Source: Akkermansia sp. (GTDB lineage Bacteria > Verrucomicrobiota > Verrucomicrobiia > Verrucomicrobiales > Akkermansiaceae). Taken from it: a DNA stretch of 64,000 nt. Shown here piece by piece: positions 1-11,769 of the stretch. The translations under genes were made by a program, and so were the position numbers. The stretch is from the NCBI GenBank assembly GCA_030531305.1, contig JAUNNT010000002.1:1-64000 (forward strand), in the 5' to 3' direction. A model generated the notes under the pieces. The model did no database searches. It was not told where the DNA came from and worked only from the letters and a program-made list of their open reading frames with translations. Numbering within the stretch: the first letter of the stretch is position 1; every line of letters begins with the position of its first letter.

Positions 1-3000
1 ACCACCGCCATCAACGTGACCACCATCAACGTCTCCGGTGCCACCTACACCTTCACCGGCGGCCAGAACCTCAACATCACCAACGGCATCAGCGTCACGG
101 ATTCCGGCGTGGCCACCTTCGACAAGGTGGCGGGCGAGCTCAAGAACGTCTACATCGCCGGAACCGCAAGCAAGCTCACCATCAGCAGCGGTGACGTCAC
201 CGTGAACGCCTTCTCCAGCGAGGGCACGTTCACCACGGTCGGCAGCCTCGCCATCAAGAGCGCCGTGGCCAACGGCGGCAGCGTGGTGGCGGGCGGCAAC
301 GTGACGCTGGCCAGCGGCTCGGAGAACGTGTTCGGCTCGCTGAACGCCACCGGCAAGGTGACGGGGGCCTCCAAGCTCACCGTGGGCGGTGCATCCGCCA
401 TCGGCAGCGTGGAGGGCATCGGCACGCTCGCGCTCAACGGCGGCACGCTCAGCCTCGGCAACGCCTCCGGGCTTGCCAACACCCAGCTGGGCGGCGCGCT
501 CACCCTCACGGGCGAGGCCGTGAACCTGGGCAGCGTCACCATGACCAATGGATCCTCCATCTCCAGCTCCAAGGTGGTGGTGGCCAACGGCATCACCGTT
601 TCCGGCACGGGCACAGTGAAGGGCGGTGCCACGCTGCAGACCGCCTCCGTGGGCGGCACGGGCACGCTGGCCGTGGAGGACGGCACCGTGGGCATCGCCT
701 CCGGCTCCACCATGTCGGTTTCCGGCGTGCTGGACGTGAAGTCCGGCGCGCACATCTCCAACTCCGGCACGCTGGCCGTGACCAACTCGGGCCGCGTGAT
801 TGCCGGCAACGGCGTGAGCCTGGGCACCGTGGACGCCAAGGGCGCCGTTGAGCTGGACGGCGCGGCCGTCTCCGCCACCGGCGGCAGCATCGCCGCGCTG
901 GACATGGGCTCCGGCGAGACCCTGACGGTTGCCAACGACCTGGCGCTCGCCTCCACCACCGGCGGCAACGGCGGCTCGCTCAACGTGGCCGGGGCCCTCA
1001 CCGTGGGCGGTGCGGCCACCATCGGCAACGTCACCGCCGGAACGCTTGAGCTCACCACCGCCGGAACCCTCACCGCCAGCGGCACGCTGGATGCGGGCAC
1101 CATCACGCTGGACCGCGTGAGCAAGACGGACCACTACCTCACCGCGGGCGGCCTCTCCGAGTCCACCACGGCCTTTGTGGTGGACAAGGCGCTCATCGAG
1201 GCCCTGAACGTGAGCGCCGGGCAGATCATCACCCTGGCGGACCTTGACACCGTGCACACGGGTGCCGCGAACCTCACCATCAACGGCGCCAAGTACATCA
1301 CCGACACGCACGACCTCGGCTACCACATCGCCCAGGACAGCGTCACCAAGGACATCATCCTCATCGCCCGCAACCAGGAGAGCAACTACGTCTGGGTGGG
1401 CGTGAACGAGAACTGGAGCGACGCCGCCAACTGGTCCGGCGGCATGGTGCCGGACGAGACCAGCTGGGTGCAGTTCAACGGCGGCGAGCAGTCCATCCTG
1501 CTTGACCAGCTCGTGCAGACCCGCCGCCTGACGGTGTCCGCGGGCACGCACGACACCATCTACGGCGACCAGAACCTCCTGCTCTCGCAGTCGCTGGAGG
1601 TGGACGGCAATGCCTCTCTCAACGTGGGCGACGGCAGCACAGAGACGATGGTCTCCGCGCCCGAGGTCCAGGTTACCGGCGAGCTGAACGTGCAGGCGAA
1701 CGCGTTTGTGGATGCCGAGCACACCACCATCAAGGGCGGCGCGCTCAACGTGGCCGACGGCGGTTCCTACTTCACCGGCGTGGTTGACATGACCGAGGGC
1801 GGCAGCCTCTACACGGAGGGCGAAGCCTCGATTGCCGCCGAACAGCTCAACGGCGACAGCGATTCCACCGTGGGCGGCAACGTGACCATCTACGGCAACG
1901 GCGGCCGCTACTCCGGCGGGTATGACGGGGCGCACATCAGCGTGGTCCAGGATGCCAACGCCACGCTCTACGCGGGCGAGGGCCTCACCCTCCACGGCGA
2001 CGGCACCGCCAAGCTCCTGTACACCGGCAACACCGCCATTGACGGCGTGGACGCCGACGACCTGGACATCGTCCTGAACGACACCACCGCCAGCAGCATC
2101 GGCAGCACGCTCATCCTGGAGAACGCCTCCCGCATGGCGGCCGGCAGCATCTCCTTCGGCATGTCCGCCGTGGACAGCGCAGCCACCATACGCTCCCAGC
2201 GCATCCCGATTATCCTGGCGGCAGATGACTTCGCCGTGGGCGACGAGACCACCGTGGTGGTCAGCCAGGACAGGATCAAGGACACGGGCATCGCCATGGC
2301 GGTGTGGAACGACGACTACACGCAGGACCTGGTGCTGGCCCGCGTGGGCGCGGACAACACCGACACCGAGAGCGTGGTGCTGGACGGCTACCTGTACAAC
2401 AAGTACTACAAGAACGCCCGCATTGAGCACGGCAACCTCACCGTGGACATGCGCGACGACTTCTACACCACCATCAGCGGCGCCCACACCCCCGCGGGAA
2501 TCTCCGGGGCGGGCATGCTGGACAACGCGTTCGTGGAGCTCAACCCGCAAATCTCCAACCCGAACGGCGACCTCGCGGCCGTCATGACCTCGCTGGAGTA
2601 CGGCACCATCCCCGCGGAGAAGGTGGACAGCGTGCTGGCCGCCATGAGCGGCACCTCGCACGCCGCCATGGGCACCGCCTGGAGCCATGACGTGGACCGC
2701 CAGCTGCGCGCCATCCGCAACCGCACCACCTCCATGGGCGTGGGCGAGTGCGTGGTGAACGAGGACATGCCCTTCGTCAACGCCTGGATCAACGCCGAGG
2801 GCGACTACTCCAAGTTCAACAACGACGGCACCCTCGCCGGGTACAAGCTCTCCAGCTGGGGCGGCACCTTCGGCGTGGATGTGGACTGCACCAACCGCCT
2901 CACCATGGGTCTGGCCGTCACCGCCATGAACGGCGACTTCACCGCCCTGGGTGATGACAACGCGGAGGGCGACCTGGACCGCATGTACGTCTCCGTGTTC

Positions 3001-3621
3001 GGGCGCTACGCCCGCGGCTCGTGGACCCACACGCTTGTGGCCACCGTCGGCATGGCGGACACCAACCTGAAGCGCACGGTGGACTACGGCACGGGAAGCT
3101 ACGCCACGGAGTCCAGCTCTGACGGCACGGCCTACGGCGTGATGTACGAGGCCGGCTACGCCATCGCCCTCAACGAGAGCGCCAGCACCTGCCTGCAGCC
3201 CGTGTTCAACGTGAGCTACCGCCACAGCTCGCTGGACGGCTTCACCGAGACGGGCGACACGGATGCCGCCCTGCGCGGCGGTGACGCCGCATCGGATGTG
3301 GTCTCCATCGCCGTGGGCGCGCGCCTGCAGAGCATCGTGGGCACGAGCGTGTACAACCGCTCCTCCATCTTCGAGGGCCGCGTGCTGTTCAAGTTCGACG
3401 CCGGGGACCGCGACACCGCCATGCACAGCTCCTTCATGGACGTGCGCCGCGTGCAGGACGTGCGCAGCGCAGAGATGGGCTGCTTCGGCCTGGAGCTCGG
3501 CGCGGGCATCGTGGTGCCGGTGGCAGAGGACGGCGGTTCCTTCTTCTTCGATGTCACCGCGGAACTCCGCGACAAGTACACCGAGGTCAACGGAACAGCC
3601 GGATATAGGTACAACTTCTAA
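1..3621 (+). CDS. Autotransporter adhesin, 3' part (5' end outside window)
   Basis: The frame is open from base 1, so the start lies upstream. The passenger is a long Gly/Ser/Thr/Asn-rich parallel beta-solenoid of short strand repeats. A W-containing autotransporter-associated module (YVWVGVNENWSDAANW) lies around nt 1387-1435. From about nt 2770 to the end the sequence switches to alternating amphipathic strands (PFVNAWINAEGDYSKF onward) and finishes GYRYNF, with the terminal aromatic residue used by the BAM machinery. This is a type V autotransporter barrel that should sit in the outer membrane and expose the passenger. No catalytic motif was seen, so adhesion or a structural surface role is inference. 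The TAA stop is the first unit of a heptanucleotide repeat, followed by a strong hairpin terminator. Confidence 0.9.
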   Translation, partial: TTAINVTTINVSGATYTFTGGQNLNITNGISVTDSGVATFDKVAGELKNVYIAGTASKLTISSGDVTVNAFSSEGTFTTVGSLAIKSAVANGGSVVAGGNVTLASGSENVFGSLNATGKVTGASKLTVGGASAIGSVEGIGTLALNGGTLSLGNASGLANTQLGGALTLTGEAVNLGSVTMTNGSSISSSKVVVANGITVSGTGTVKGGATLQTASVGGTGTLAVEDGTVGIASGSTMSVSGVLDVKSGAHISNSGTLAVTNSGRVIAGNGVSLGTVDAKGAVELDGAAVSATGGSIAALDMGSGETLTVANDLALASTTGGNGGSLNVAGALTVGGAATIGNVTAGTLELTTAGTLTASGTLDAGTITLDRVSKTDHYLTAGGLSESTTAFVVDKALIEALNVSAGQIITLADLDTVHTGAANLTINGAKYITDTHDLGYHIAQDSVTKDIILIARNQESNYVWVGVNENWSDAANWSGGMVPDETSWVQFNGGEQSILLDQLVQTRRLTVSAGTHDTIYGDQNLLLSQSLEVDGNASLNVGDGSTETMVSAPEVQVTGELNVQANAFVDAEHTTIKGGALNVADGGSYFTGVVDMTEGGSLYTEGEASIAAEQLNGDSDSTVGGNVTIYGNGGRYSGGYDGAHISVVQDANATLYAGEGLTLHGDGTAKLLYTGNTAIDGVDADDLDIVLNDTTASSIGSTLILENASRMAAGSISFGMSAVDSAATIRSQRIPIILAADDFAVGDETTVVVSQDRIKDTGIAMAVWNDDYTQDLVLARVGADNTDTESVVLDGYLYNKYYKNARIEHGNLTVDMRDDFYTTISGAHTPAGISGAGMLDNAFVELNPQISNPNGDLAAVMTSLEYGTIPAEKVDSVLAAMSGTSHAAMGTAWSHDVDRQLRAIRNRTTSMGVGECVVNEDMPFVNAWINAEGDYSKFNNDGTLAGYKLSSWGGTFGVDVDCTNRLTMGLAVTAMNGDFTALGDDNAEGDLDRMYVSVFGRYARGSWTHTLVATVGMADTNLKRTVDYGTGSYATESSSDGTAYGVMYEAGYAIALNESASTCLQPVFNVSYRHSSLDGFTETGDTDAALRGGDAASDVVSIAVGARLQSIVGTSVYNRSSIFEGRVLFKFDAGDRDTAMHSSFMDVRRVQDVRSAEMGCFGLELGAGIVVPVAEDGGSFFFDVTAELRDKYTEVNGTAGYRYNF

Positions 3622-3647
3622 TTTACAATTTACGATTTTGTAAATTA
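3620..3647. repeat. Heptanucleotide AT-rich repeat overlapping the stop codon
   Basis: AATTTAC occurs twice, then GATTTTG and TAAATTA, a strict 7-bp period. The TAA stop of the autotransporter falls in the first unit. The trailing TTAGGCGGCGG resembles the bases after the heptads at 19208, which suggests a shared dispersed element. Confidence 0.7.
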
Positions 3648-3668
3648 GGCGGCGGTGCCGCGGATTTC

Positions 3669-3703
3669 AAATCCCCATCCGGCGGAAAGCCGGGTGGGGA
3701 TTT
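3669..3703 (+). terminator. Intrinsic terminator after the autotransporter
   Basis: A 15-bp stem (AAATCCCCATCCGGC paired with its near-perfect complement, one G-T pair) encloses a GGAAA loop. It lies 48 bp after the stop codon. The T-run is short, so termination may also work from the other side. Confidence 0.75.
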
Positions 3704-3742
3704 AACCTTTCATCACCGCATACCGTGTGGTATGCTTGTTGC

Positions 3743-4534
3743 ATGGCCACCATTCGGGAGTTGACTGTGGAGAGCCTCGCGCATTTGCAGGCGCAGGGAC
3801 AGACGCGCGCCGTGGTGGACGAGGGCGCGCGGGCCATCCTGCGGGACTGGATGCTGCACCCGCGGCAGGCCGCGCCGAAGGAAGCCACGCCTAGTGGCAC
3901 CGCCATGAGCGTGGAGGAGAAGCTGGCGTACCTGCGGGAGCGCGCGGCGGATTGGAAGCCCACGCGTGCGCTCGGCACGCTGCGCGAGAAGATGGTGTTT
4001 GCCGTGGGCGACCCGCATGCGCGGCTCATGCTGGTGGGCGAGGCTCCCGGCTACGACGAGGAGCGCCTGGGCGAACCCTTTGTGGGGCGCGCCGGGCAGA
4101 AGCTCAACCAGGTGCTCCAGGCCATGGGGTTGAAGCGGGAGGACGTGTACATTTCCAACATCTGCAAGTGGCGTCCCTCCATGGGGGACAACCAGGGCAT
4201 GGCCAACCGCGCGCCCACGCCGCAGGAGATTGCAGCATGCGTGAAGATTGTGCTGGCGGAGATACGCGCCATCGGCCCGCAGTGCATCGTGTGCCTGGGC
4301 GGCACGGCGGGCAACGGCTTGCTGGGGCTGCAGGGTGCCTCTGTGGGAGCCCTGCGCGGCAAGTGGCACGAGTGCCAGGGCGTTCCCGTGCGCGTGACCT
4401 ACCACCCCAGCTACCTGCTGCGCAACGAGGCGCTTTCCTCACGCCGCGCGGTGTGGGAGGACATGCTGGCCGCCATGGAGCTGCTGGGCATGCCCATCTC
4501 CGACAAGCAGCGCCGCTATTTCACCCAGCCATGA
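3743..4534 (+). CDS. Uracil-DNA glycosylase superfamily protein (family 4-like, iron-sulfur cysteines missing)
   Basis: Predicted to excise uracil from DNA in base-excision repair. The 263-residue product has the family-4 motif GEAPGYDEE (99-107), the PFVGRAGQKL segment (112-121) and the late HPSYLLR motif (221-227). Family-4 enzymes normally bind a 4Fe-4S cluster through four Cys. Here the N-terminal CxxC is absent (RERAADWKPTRAL at that place), and the usual KCRP is CKWRP, so the Cys is shifted (C141); only C166 in QEIAAC is in place. The protein may therefore be a cluster-free variant or have another substrate. The ATG at 3743 is chosen over an in-frame GTG at 3725 because a -10-like TATGCT (3731-3736) lies 7 bp upstream, the spacing seen at other leaderless starts here; its -35 is weak. 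The stop overlaps the next start (ATGA). Confidence 0.85.
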   Translation: MATIRELTVESLAHLQAQGQTRAVVDEGARAILRDWMLHPRQAAPKEATPSGTAMSVEEKLAYLRERAADWKPTRALGTLREKMVFAVGDPHARLMLVGEAPGYDEERLGEPFVGRAGQKLNQVLQAMGLKREDVYISNICKWRPSMGDNQGMANRAPTPQEIAACVKIVLAEIRAIGPQCIVCLGGTAGNGLLGLQGASVGALRGKWHECQGVPVRVTYHPSYLLRNEALSSRRAVWEDMLAAMELLGMPISDKQRRYFTQP

Positions 4535-5184
4535 AACGCGCCGCCGCCATCCTTGTTGCCCTGGCGCTCGCCGCCTGCCACCACAACGAGCAACTGGCCG
4601 ATGCCGCGGCAGAGGGCAACGCCGCCGCCCAATACGAGTATGGACGCCGCCTGCTGGGCGGTGAAAAGGGGCTTTCCGCCAACCCGCACCAGGGCGCGCT
4701 CTGGCTCACGGCGGCGTCCCTGCGCGGGCACGCCAAGGCGCAATCCCTGCTGGGCTGGTGCTACGCGGTGGGGCGCGGCGTGGAGAAATCACCCGCCGAA
4801 TCCCGCAAGTGGTACGAGGCCGCCGCCAACCAAGGCAGCGCGGTGGCATGCCTGGAGCTCGCCAAGGCCGGCCTGCAGGAACACCGCGAGGCCGACGCCG
4901 CCCGCTGGCTGCGCCCGCTCGCGGAGGCGGGTTTCGACGGCCCGCAGAACATCCTCGGCAAGCTGCTGCTGCTCAACAAGGGCGGCGCCATCCCGCAATC
5001 TGAGGCGCAGCGCTACCTGCGCTTCGCCGCCATGAACGGGGATGCAGAGGCCTGCCTGCTCATGGGCTACTGCTATGCCAAGGGCATCGGCGTGCCCAAG
5101 AACACCACCCTCATGAACAGCTGGCTCCGCCTGGCCGCGCAGCAGGGCGGCCCGGAGGCATCAGGGCTGATTCATGTTGACTGA
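4531..5184 (+). CDS. Sel1-repeat (TPR-like) lipoprotein
   Basis: A 217-residue protein with a lipobox (LALAAC, Cys15), so probably a lipid-anchored envelope protein. The mature part is built of Sel1-like helical hairpins with repeated A-Q-Y-x-x-G/A-x-x-L, GWCYAVGRGV and GYCYAKGIGV motifs, a scaffold fold for protein contacts. The start overlaps the stop of the glycosylase gene by 4 bp, so the two are translationally coupled. The partner is unknown. A second short Sel1-like protein lies at 18843. The ATG at 4531 is the only start that yields a signal peptide; upstream sequence in this frame is antisense-like noise. Confidence 0.8.
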   Translation: MKRAAAILVALALAACHHNEQLADAAAEGNAAAQYEYGRRLLGGEKGLSANPHQGALWLTAASLRGHAKAQSLLGWCYAVGRGVEKSPAESRKWYEAAANQGSAVACLELAKAGLQEHREADAARWLRPLAEAGFDGPQNILGKLLLLNKGGAIPQSEAQRYLRFAAMNGDAEACLLMGYCYAKGIGVPKNTTLMNSWLRLAAQQGGPEASGLIHVD

Positions 5185-5197
5185 CACCACATTCCGC

Positions 5198-5225
5198 TTG
5201 AAAAAGGCGCGGGGATGTGTATACT
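5198..5225 (+). promoter_or_regulatory. Promoter of asd-ispA-lipA with a 5'-end hairpin
   Basis: TTGAAA (5198-5203), a 16-bp spacer and TATACT (5220-5225). The leader is about 42 nt. It begins with a 9-bp hairpin, CACACGCGC (5226-5234), loop TTGCG, GCGCGTGTG (5240-5248), followed by an A-rich AGAAAG ahead of the start codon. This is one of the few genes here with a real leader. Confidence 0.65.
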
Positions 5226-5273
5226 CACACGCGCTTGCGGCGCGTGTGGCCGCAAAACGCTAGAAAGAAACGC

Positions 5274-6287
5274 ATGATGAAGAACCCGAGAGTCGCGATA
5301 GTGGGCGCCACCGGAGCGGTGGGCGTTGAGATCCTGTCCTGTCTGGAAAGCCGCAACTTCCCGCTGGCTTCCCTGAAGCTGCTGGCATCCCATCGTTCCG
5401 CCGGAAAGCAGGTGGCCTTCCGCGGTGAAATGCTCACCGTGGAGGAGCTGACCCCCGAATCCTTCCACGATGTGGACCTGGCGCTCTTCTCCGCCGGGGG
5501 CGACATCTCGCGCGAGTTCGCGCCCATCGCCGCCGCGGCGGGCACAGTGGTGGTGGACAACTCGTCCGCGTTCCGCCAAGAGGCGGACGTGCCGCTGGTG
5601 GTGCCGGAAATCAACGGCGAGGCCGCCTTCAACCACCCGCGCAACATCATCGCCAACCCCAACTGCACCACCATCGTCACCCTCATGGCCCTGTACCCGC
5701 TGCACGTGCGCTACGGGCTGAAGACCATCATCGCCAGCAGCTACCAGGCGGTGTCCGGCAGCGGCCAACACGGCATCGCGGAGTTGGAGAACCAGGTGCG
5801 CGCCATCGTGAACGGATGCCCCGTGGAAATCTCCACCTACCCCCGCCAAATCGCCTTCAACGTGCTGCCGCAGATCGACAAGTTCGCGGACAACGGCTAC
5901 ACCAAGGAAGAGCTCAAGATGCTCAACGAGGGCCGCAAGATCCTTTCCCTGCCGGAGCTGAAGGTGTCGTGCACCTGCGTTCGCGTGCCGGTGTACCGCA
6001 GCCACTCCATCTCCTGCGTGGCGCAGTTCGAGAAGCCCGTGGACGTGGCGGGCGCGCAGGCCTGCTACGAGGGACGTCCCGGCGTGCGCCTGGTGGACGA
6101 CCCCGCCGCCAACGTGTGGCCCACGCCGCTGGATTCCACCAACGGCGACGACTGCCTGGTGGGCCGCATCCGCCTGGACAGCGCCATCGACAACGCCCTG
6201 AGCCTCTGGGTGGTGGGCGACCAGGTGCGCAAGGGCGCGGCCCTGAACGCCGTGCAGATAGCAGAACTTCTTGTGAAAGGAAACTGA
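5274..6287 (+). CDS. asd: Aspartate-semialdehyde dehydrogenase
   Basis: Reduces aspartyl phosphate to aspartate semialdehyde for lysine/diaminopimelate, threonine and methionine synthesis in the cytosol. 337 residues, the normal family length. It has the NADP-binding GATGAVG near the N-terminus (11-17), the catalytic Cys in NPNCTTIV (Cys131) and SSYQAVSGSGQ. The start ATG (5274; a second ATG follows at 5277) has AGAAAG just upstream. It heads a tight cluster with ispA (1-bp gap) and lipA. Function is certain from the motifs; the choice between the two ATGs is open. Confidence 0.96.
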   Translation: MMKNPRVAIVGATGAVGVEILSCLESRNFPLASLKLLASHRSAGKQVAFRGEMLTVEELTPESFHDVDLALFSAGGDISREFAPIAAAAGTVVVDNSSAFRQEADVPLVVPEINGEAAFNHPRNIIANPNCTTIVTLMALYPLHVRYGLKTIIASSYQAVSGSGQHGIAELENQVRAIVNGCPVEISTYPRQIAFNVLPQIDKFADNGYTKEELKMLNEGRKILSLPELKVSCTCVRVPVYRSHSISCVAQFEKPVDVAGAQACYEGRPGVRLVDDPAANVWPTPLDSTNGDDCLVGRIRLDSAIDNALSLWVVGDQVRKGAALNAVQIAELLVKGN

Positions 6288-6288
6288 C

Positions 6289-7176
6289 ATGAACGCGATA
6301 GCCGACCTCATCAAGGAAACCGCCGCGCGCGTTGAAGCGCGGCTCAACGAGCTGCTGCCCGCGGAGGACGTGCAGCCCGCCACGCTCCACAAGGCGATGC
6401 GCTACAGCATCTTCGCCGGTGGCAAGCGCATCCGCCCCCTGCTCTGCCTGGAATCCGCCAAGGCATGCGGCGGTGATGAGGACGACGCCCTGAACGCCGC
6501 CTGCGCGCTGGAAACCCTGCACACCTACACGCTCATCCACGACGACCTGCCGTGCATGGACAACGACGACATGCGCCGCGGGCGCCCCACCAACCACAAG
6601 GTGTTCGGCGAGGGAATCGCCGTGCTGGCGGGCGATGCGCTGCTCACGGAGGCCTTCGCCATCCTGTCGCGCGTGCCGTCCAACGAGCGCTACACCGTGG
6701 GGGACTACGTGGCGGAGTTCGCGTACCGCACGGGCAGCCTGAACCTGGTGGGCGGCCAGGTGCTGGATTTGGAGGGCGAGGGCCGCGCGCTTTCCGTGGA
6801 CGAGCTGCGCGCCATCCACAACGGCAAGACCTCCGCGCTCATCATGGCCTCCACCCGCCTCGGCGGCATGGTGGCAGGCTGCACACAGGAGCAGCTGGAC
6901 GCCCTCACCGCCTACGGCCGCGATTTGGGGCTGGCGTTCCAGATCATCGACGACATCCTGGACATCACCTCCTCCCCGGAGGTGCTGGGCAAGAGCATCG
7001 GCAAGGACGCCGCGGAGCACAAGGCCACCTACCCCGCCCTGGTGGGCATGGAGCAGGCGCGCCGCGAGGCGCGCGACCTGACGGCATCCGCCCGCGCGGC
7101 GCTGGAGGTGTTCTCCCCGAAGCGGCGGGAGGTGCTGCTGGCCATCAACGACTACCTGCTCAACCGCGACTATTGA
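6289..7176 (+). CDS. ispA: Polyprenyl (farnesyl/geranylgeranyl) diphosphate synthase
   Basis: Condenses isopentenyl diphosphate with allylic diphosphates to make C15/C20 isoprenoid precursors for quinones and undecaprenyl carriers. The 295-residue product has GGKRIRPLL near residue 44, the first aspartate-rich motif in HDDLPCMDNDD (from about 84) and the second in IIDDILD (about 220). Motif spacing and length fit the short-chain IspA group; product length cannot be told from sequence alone. A GAAAGGA lies about 10 bp ahead of the ATG. It is the second gene of the asd cluster. Confidence 0.93.
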   Translation: MNAIADLIKETAARVEARLNELLPAEDVQPATLHKAMRYSIFAGGKRIRPLLCLESAKACGGDEDDALNAACALETLHTYTLIHDDLPCMDNDDMRRGRPTNHKVFGEGIAVLAGDALLTEAFAILSRVPSNERYTVGDYVAEFAYRTGSLNLVGGQVLDLEGEGRALSVDELRAIHNGKTSALIMASTRLGGMVAGCTQEQLDALTAYGRDLGLAFQIIDDILDITSSPEVLGKSIGKDAAEHKATYPALVGMEQARREARDLTASARAALEVFSPKRREVLLAINDYLLNRDY

Positions 7177-7177
7177 T

Positions 7178-8095
7178 ATGAGCGAGGAGATGACGCGCAA
7201 GCCGGCGTGGCTGAAGGTGAAGATGCCCAAGGGGCGCGCCTTCACAGAGGTTTCCCACCTCATAAAAGACAACGAGCTGGTGACCGTGTGCCAGGAGGCC
7301 ATGTGCCCCAACCGCGGTGAATGCTGGAGCCACGGCACCGCCACCTTCATGCTCTGCGGCGAGGTCTGCACCCGCGCCTGCGGCTTCTGCGCCACACGAA
7401 CCGCCAAGCCCAAGCCCCTGGACCCCGAGGAGCCCCGCAAGGTCGCCGAGGCCGTGGCCCACATGAAGCTCAACCACACCGTCGTCACCATGGTCACGCG
7501 AGACGACCTCAAGGACGGCGCCGCCGCGCACATCGCCGCCGCCATCCGCGCCATCCGCCGGGCCAGCCCCTCCACGGTGATCGAGGTGCTCACCTCCGAC
7601 TTCAACGGCAACGAGGATGCCCTCGCCGCCGTGATGGACGCCCGCCCGCACATCTTCAACCACAATTTGGAAACCGTGGAGCGCCTGTCGCCCATCGTGC
7701 GTTTCCGCGCCAAGTACCGCCAGTCGCTCCACGTGCTGCAGCGCGCCGCGGAGATGGCCCCCGGCATGGTGGTCACCAAGAGCGGCATCATGCTCGGCCT
7801 CGGCGAGACTCGCGAGGAAATCGCCCGCACCATGGACGACCTCCGCGAGCACGGCGTCACCGTGCTCACCATGGGGCAGTACCTGCGGCCGTCCCCGCGC
7901 CACCTGCCCGTGATGGAATACATCCGCCCGGAGGTGTTCGACGAGTTGCGGGAGCTGGCGCTCTCCAAGGGCTTCCTCCACGTGGCCAGCGGCCCGCTCA
8001 TCCGCTCCTCCCACCATGACGCCAACTTCCGCCCGGAGCAGGACATCCTGGAGGCCATCAACGCCGATCTGCGCGCCCGCGGCGAGCTGGCGTGA
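7178..8095 (+). CDS. lipA: Lipoyl synthase
   Basis: Radical-SAM enzyme that inserts two sulfurs into octanoyl groups on lipoyl domains of 2-oxoacid dehydrogenases and the glycine cleavage system. 305 residues. The auxiliary-cluster cysteines are in CQEAMCPNRGEC (C38, C43, C49), the radical-SAM cysteines in CTRACGFC (C64, C68, C71), and the C-terminal serine ligand in RSSHHD. All ligands are present. It starts 1 bp after the ispA stop. No lipB or lipM is in the window. Confidence 0.97.
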   Translation: MSEEMTRKPAWLKVKMPKGRAFTEVSHLIKDNELVTVCQEAMCPNRGECWSHGTATFMLCGEVCTRACGFCATRTAKPKPLDPEEPRKVAEAVAHMKLNHTVVTMVTRDDLKDGAAAHIAAAIRAIRRASPSTVIEVLTSDFNGNEDALAAVMDARPHIFNHNLETVERLSPIVRFRAKYRQSLHVLQRAAEMAPGMVVTKSGIMLGLGETREEIARTMDDLREHGVTVLTMGQYLRPSPRHLPVMEYIRPEVFDELRELALSKGFLHVASGPLIRSSHHDANFRPEQDILEAINADLRARGELA

Positions 8096-8131
8096 TTTTA
8101 CTCCCTCCCTGATTGAAACGGCGGTTTATGG

Positions 8132-8160
8132 TTGACTCTCCCACGCGCGGGTGATACAAT
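8132..8160 (+). promoter_or_regulatory. valS promoter (leaderless configuration)
   Basis: TTGACT (8132-8137), 17-bp spacer, TACAAT (8155-8160). The ATG is at 8170, 9 bp after the -10 hexamer, so at most 2-4 nt of leader would be transcribed and no ribosome-binding site can fit. Confidence 0.75.
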
Positions 8161-8169
8161 ATCCGCGAT

Positions 8170-10845
<2,676 letters not shown>

Positions 10846-10864
10846 CATCCAACGCACCGTACAT

Positions 10865-11755
10865 ATGAGCGACGAAGTCCTGAAAACGTTACCGGAAGCG
10901 GAGCAGAAGGCCCTCACCCTCTGCGGTATCACAGATGCCCGGCAGCTCGCGAAAATCAGCCCGCAAGACCTGCACCGGGAGCTGGAACAGGCGCGCTCCT
11001 TTTTCCATGGCGACATCCCCGACAGCTTGCTGGACGAGGCGCACCTCGCGGAGCTTTGCACCGCCGCCTCCCAAGCCACCTCCACCTTCCCCGACACGGC
11101 GGAGCAGGAGAGCGAGATGCTGGCCGCCGAACGCATCCGCCCCAACGTCACGGTCTACGGTGCCCGGCCGCAGCAAGGGAACGATGATTTCTTCGTGCGC
11201 CACCAGCCCACGGAATCCGCGTTCCTCAAGGATATCAAGCAAACCAAGGACCCCGTCACCAACCTGGACCCCGCCAAGGCGGAGCGCGGCAAGAGCATGC
11301 GCTTCAGCACCATCCGCTGCGGCCACCCCGTTGTTGTGTACGTGGGAGCCTTCGCCACCATCATGCTGATACCGGCGGCCCTCATTGTCATCACCCTGCT
11401 CTGGCAGGTCGTCACCCAAGGCAACCAGCTCCCCCCGGAGCGCCTGGGAACCGGCATGGCCGTTGTCCTGGCAATACTGGCGTTCTACTTACTGATGAAC
11501 TTCCACGCGCGCTGCACGGTGTGCCACATCCACATCTTCTCCCTGCGCAAGTACCCGCGCAACAAGTATGCCTACCGCATTCCCCTGCTGGGCTACAGCA
11601 TCTCCTCCGCCCTGCGCGTCTTCTTCACCTTGAAGTTCACCTGCCCTGCCTGCGGCACCAAGCTCAAGCTTGCCGGCCACAACAAGCACCACCACCACCG
11701 CAGCCGCGAGAACGAACTCTACGGCACCCGCCGCGACCATCACCGCACGCATTGA
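10865..11755 (+). CDS. Unknown membrane protein with HhH-like N-terminus and zinc-ribbon cysteines
   Basis: A 296-residue protein not assigned to a characterised family. The N-terminus (ALTLCGITDARQLAKISPQD) resembles the helix-hairpin-helix-like DUF4332 domain. The middle has two hydrophobic spans (about 158-182 and 195-215). Two CxxC pairs (RCTVCHIH and FTCPACGTK) flank a basic loop and would form a split zinc site. The C-terminus is His-rich (HNKHHHHR), so metal binding is possible. It starts 19 bp after valS and may be co-transcribed with it. The ATG at 10865 is chosen because upstream in-frame sequence is the antisense-like alternate frame of valS. Confidence 0.7.
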   Translation: MSDEVLKTLPEAEQKALTLCGITDARQLAKISPQDLHRELEQARSFFHGDIPDSLLDEAHLAELCTAASQATSTFPDTAEQESEMLAAERIRPNVTVYGARPQQGNDDFFVRHQPTESAFLKDIKQTKDPVTNLDPAKAERGKSMRFSTIRCGHPVVVYVGAFATIMLIPAALIVITLLWQVVTQGNQLPPERLGTGMAVVLAILAFYLLMNFHARCTVCHIHIFSLRKYPRNKYAYRIPLLGYSISSALRVFFTLKFTCPACGTKLKLAGHNKHHHHRSRENELYGTRRDHHRTH

Positions 11756-11769
11756 GGATTCCACGCCAT

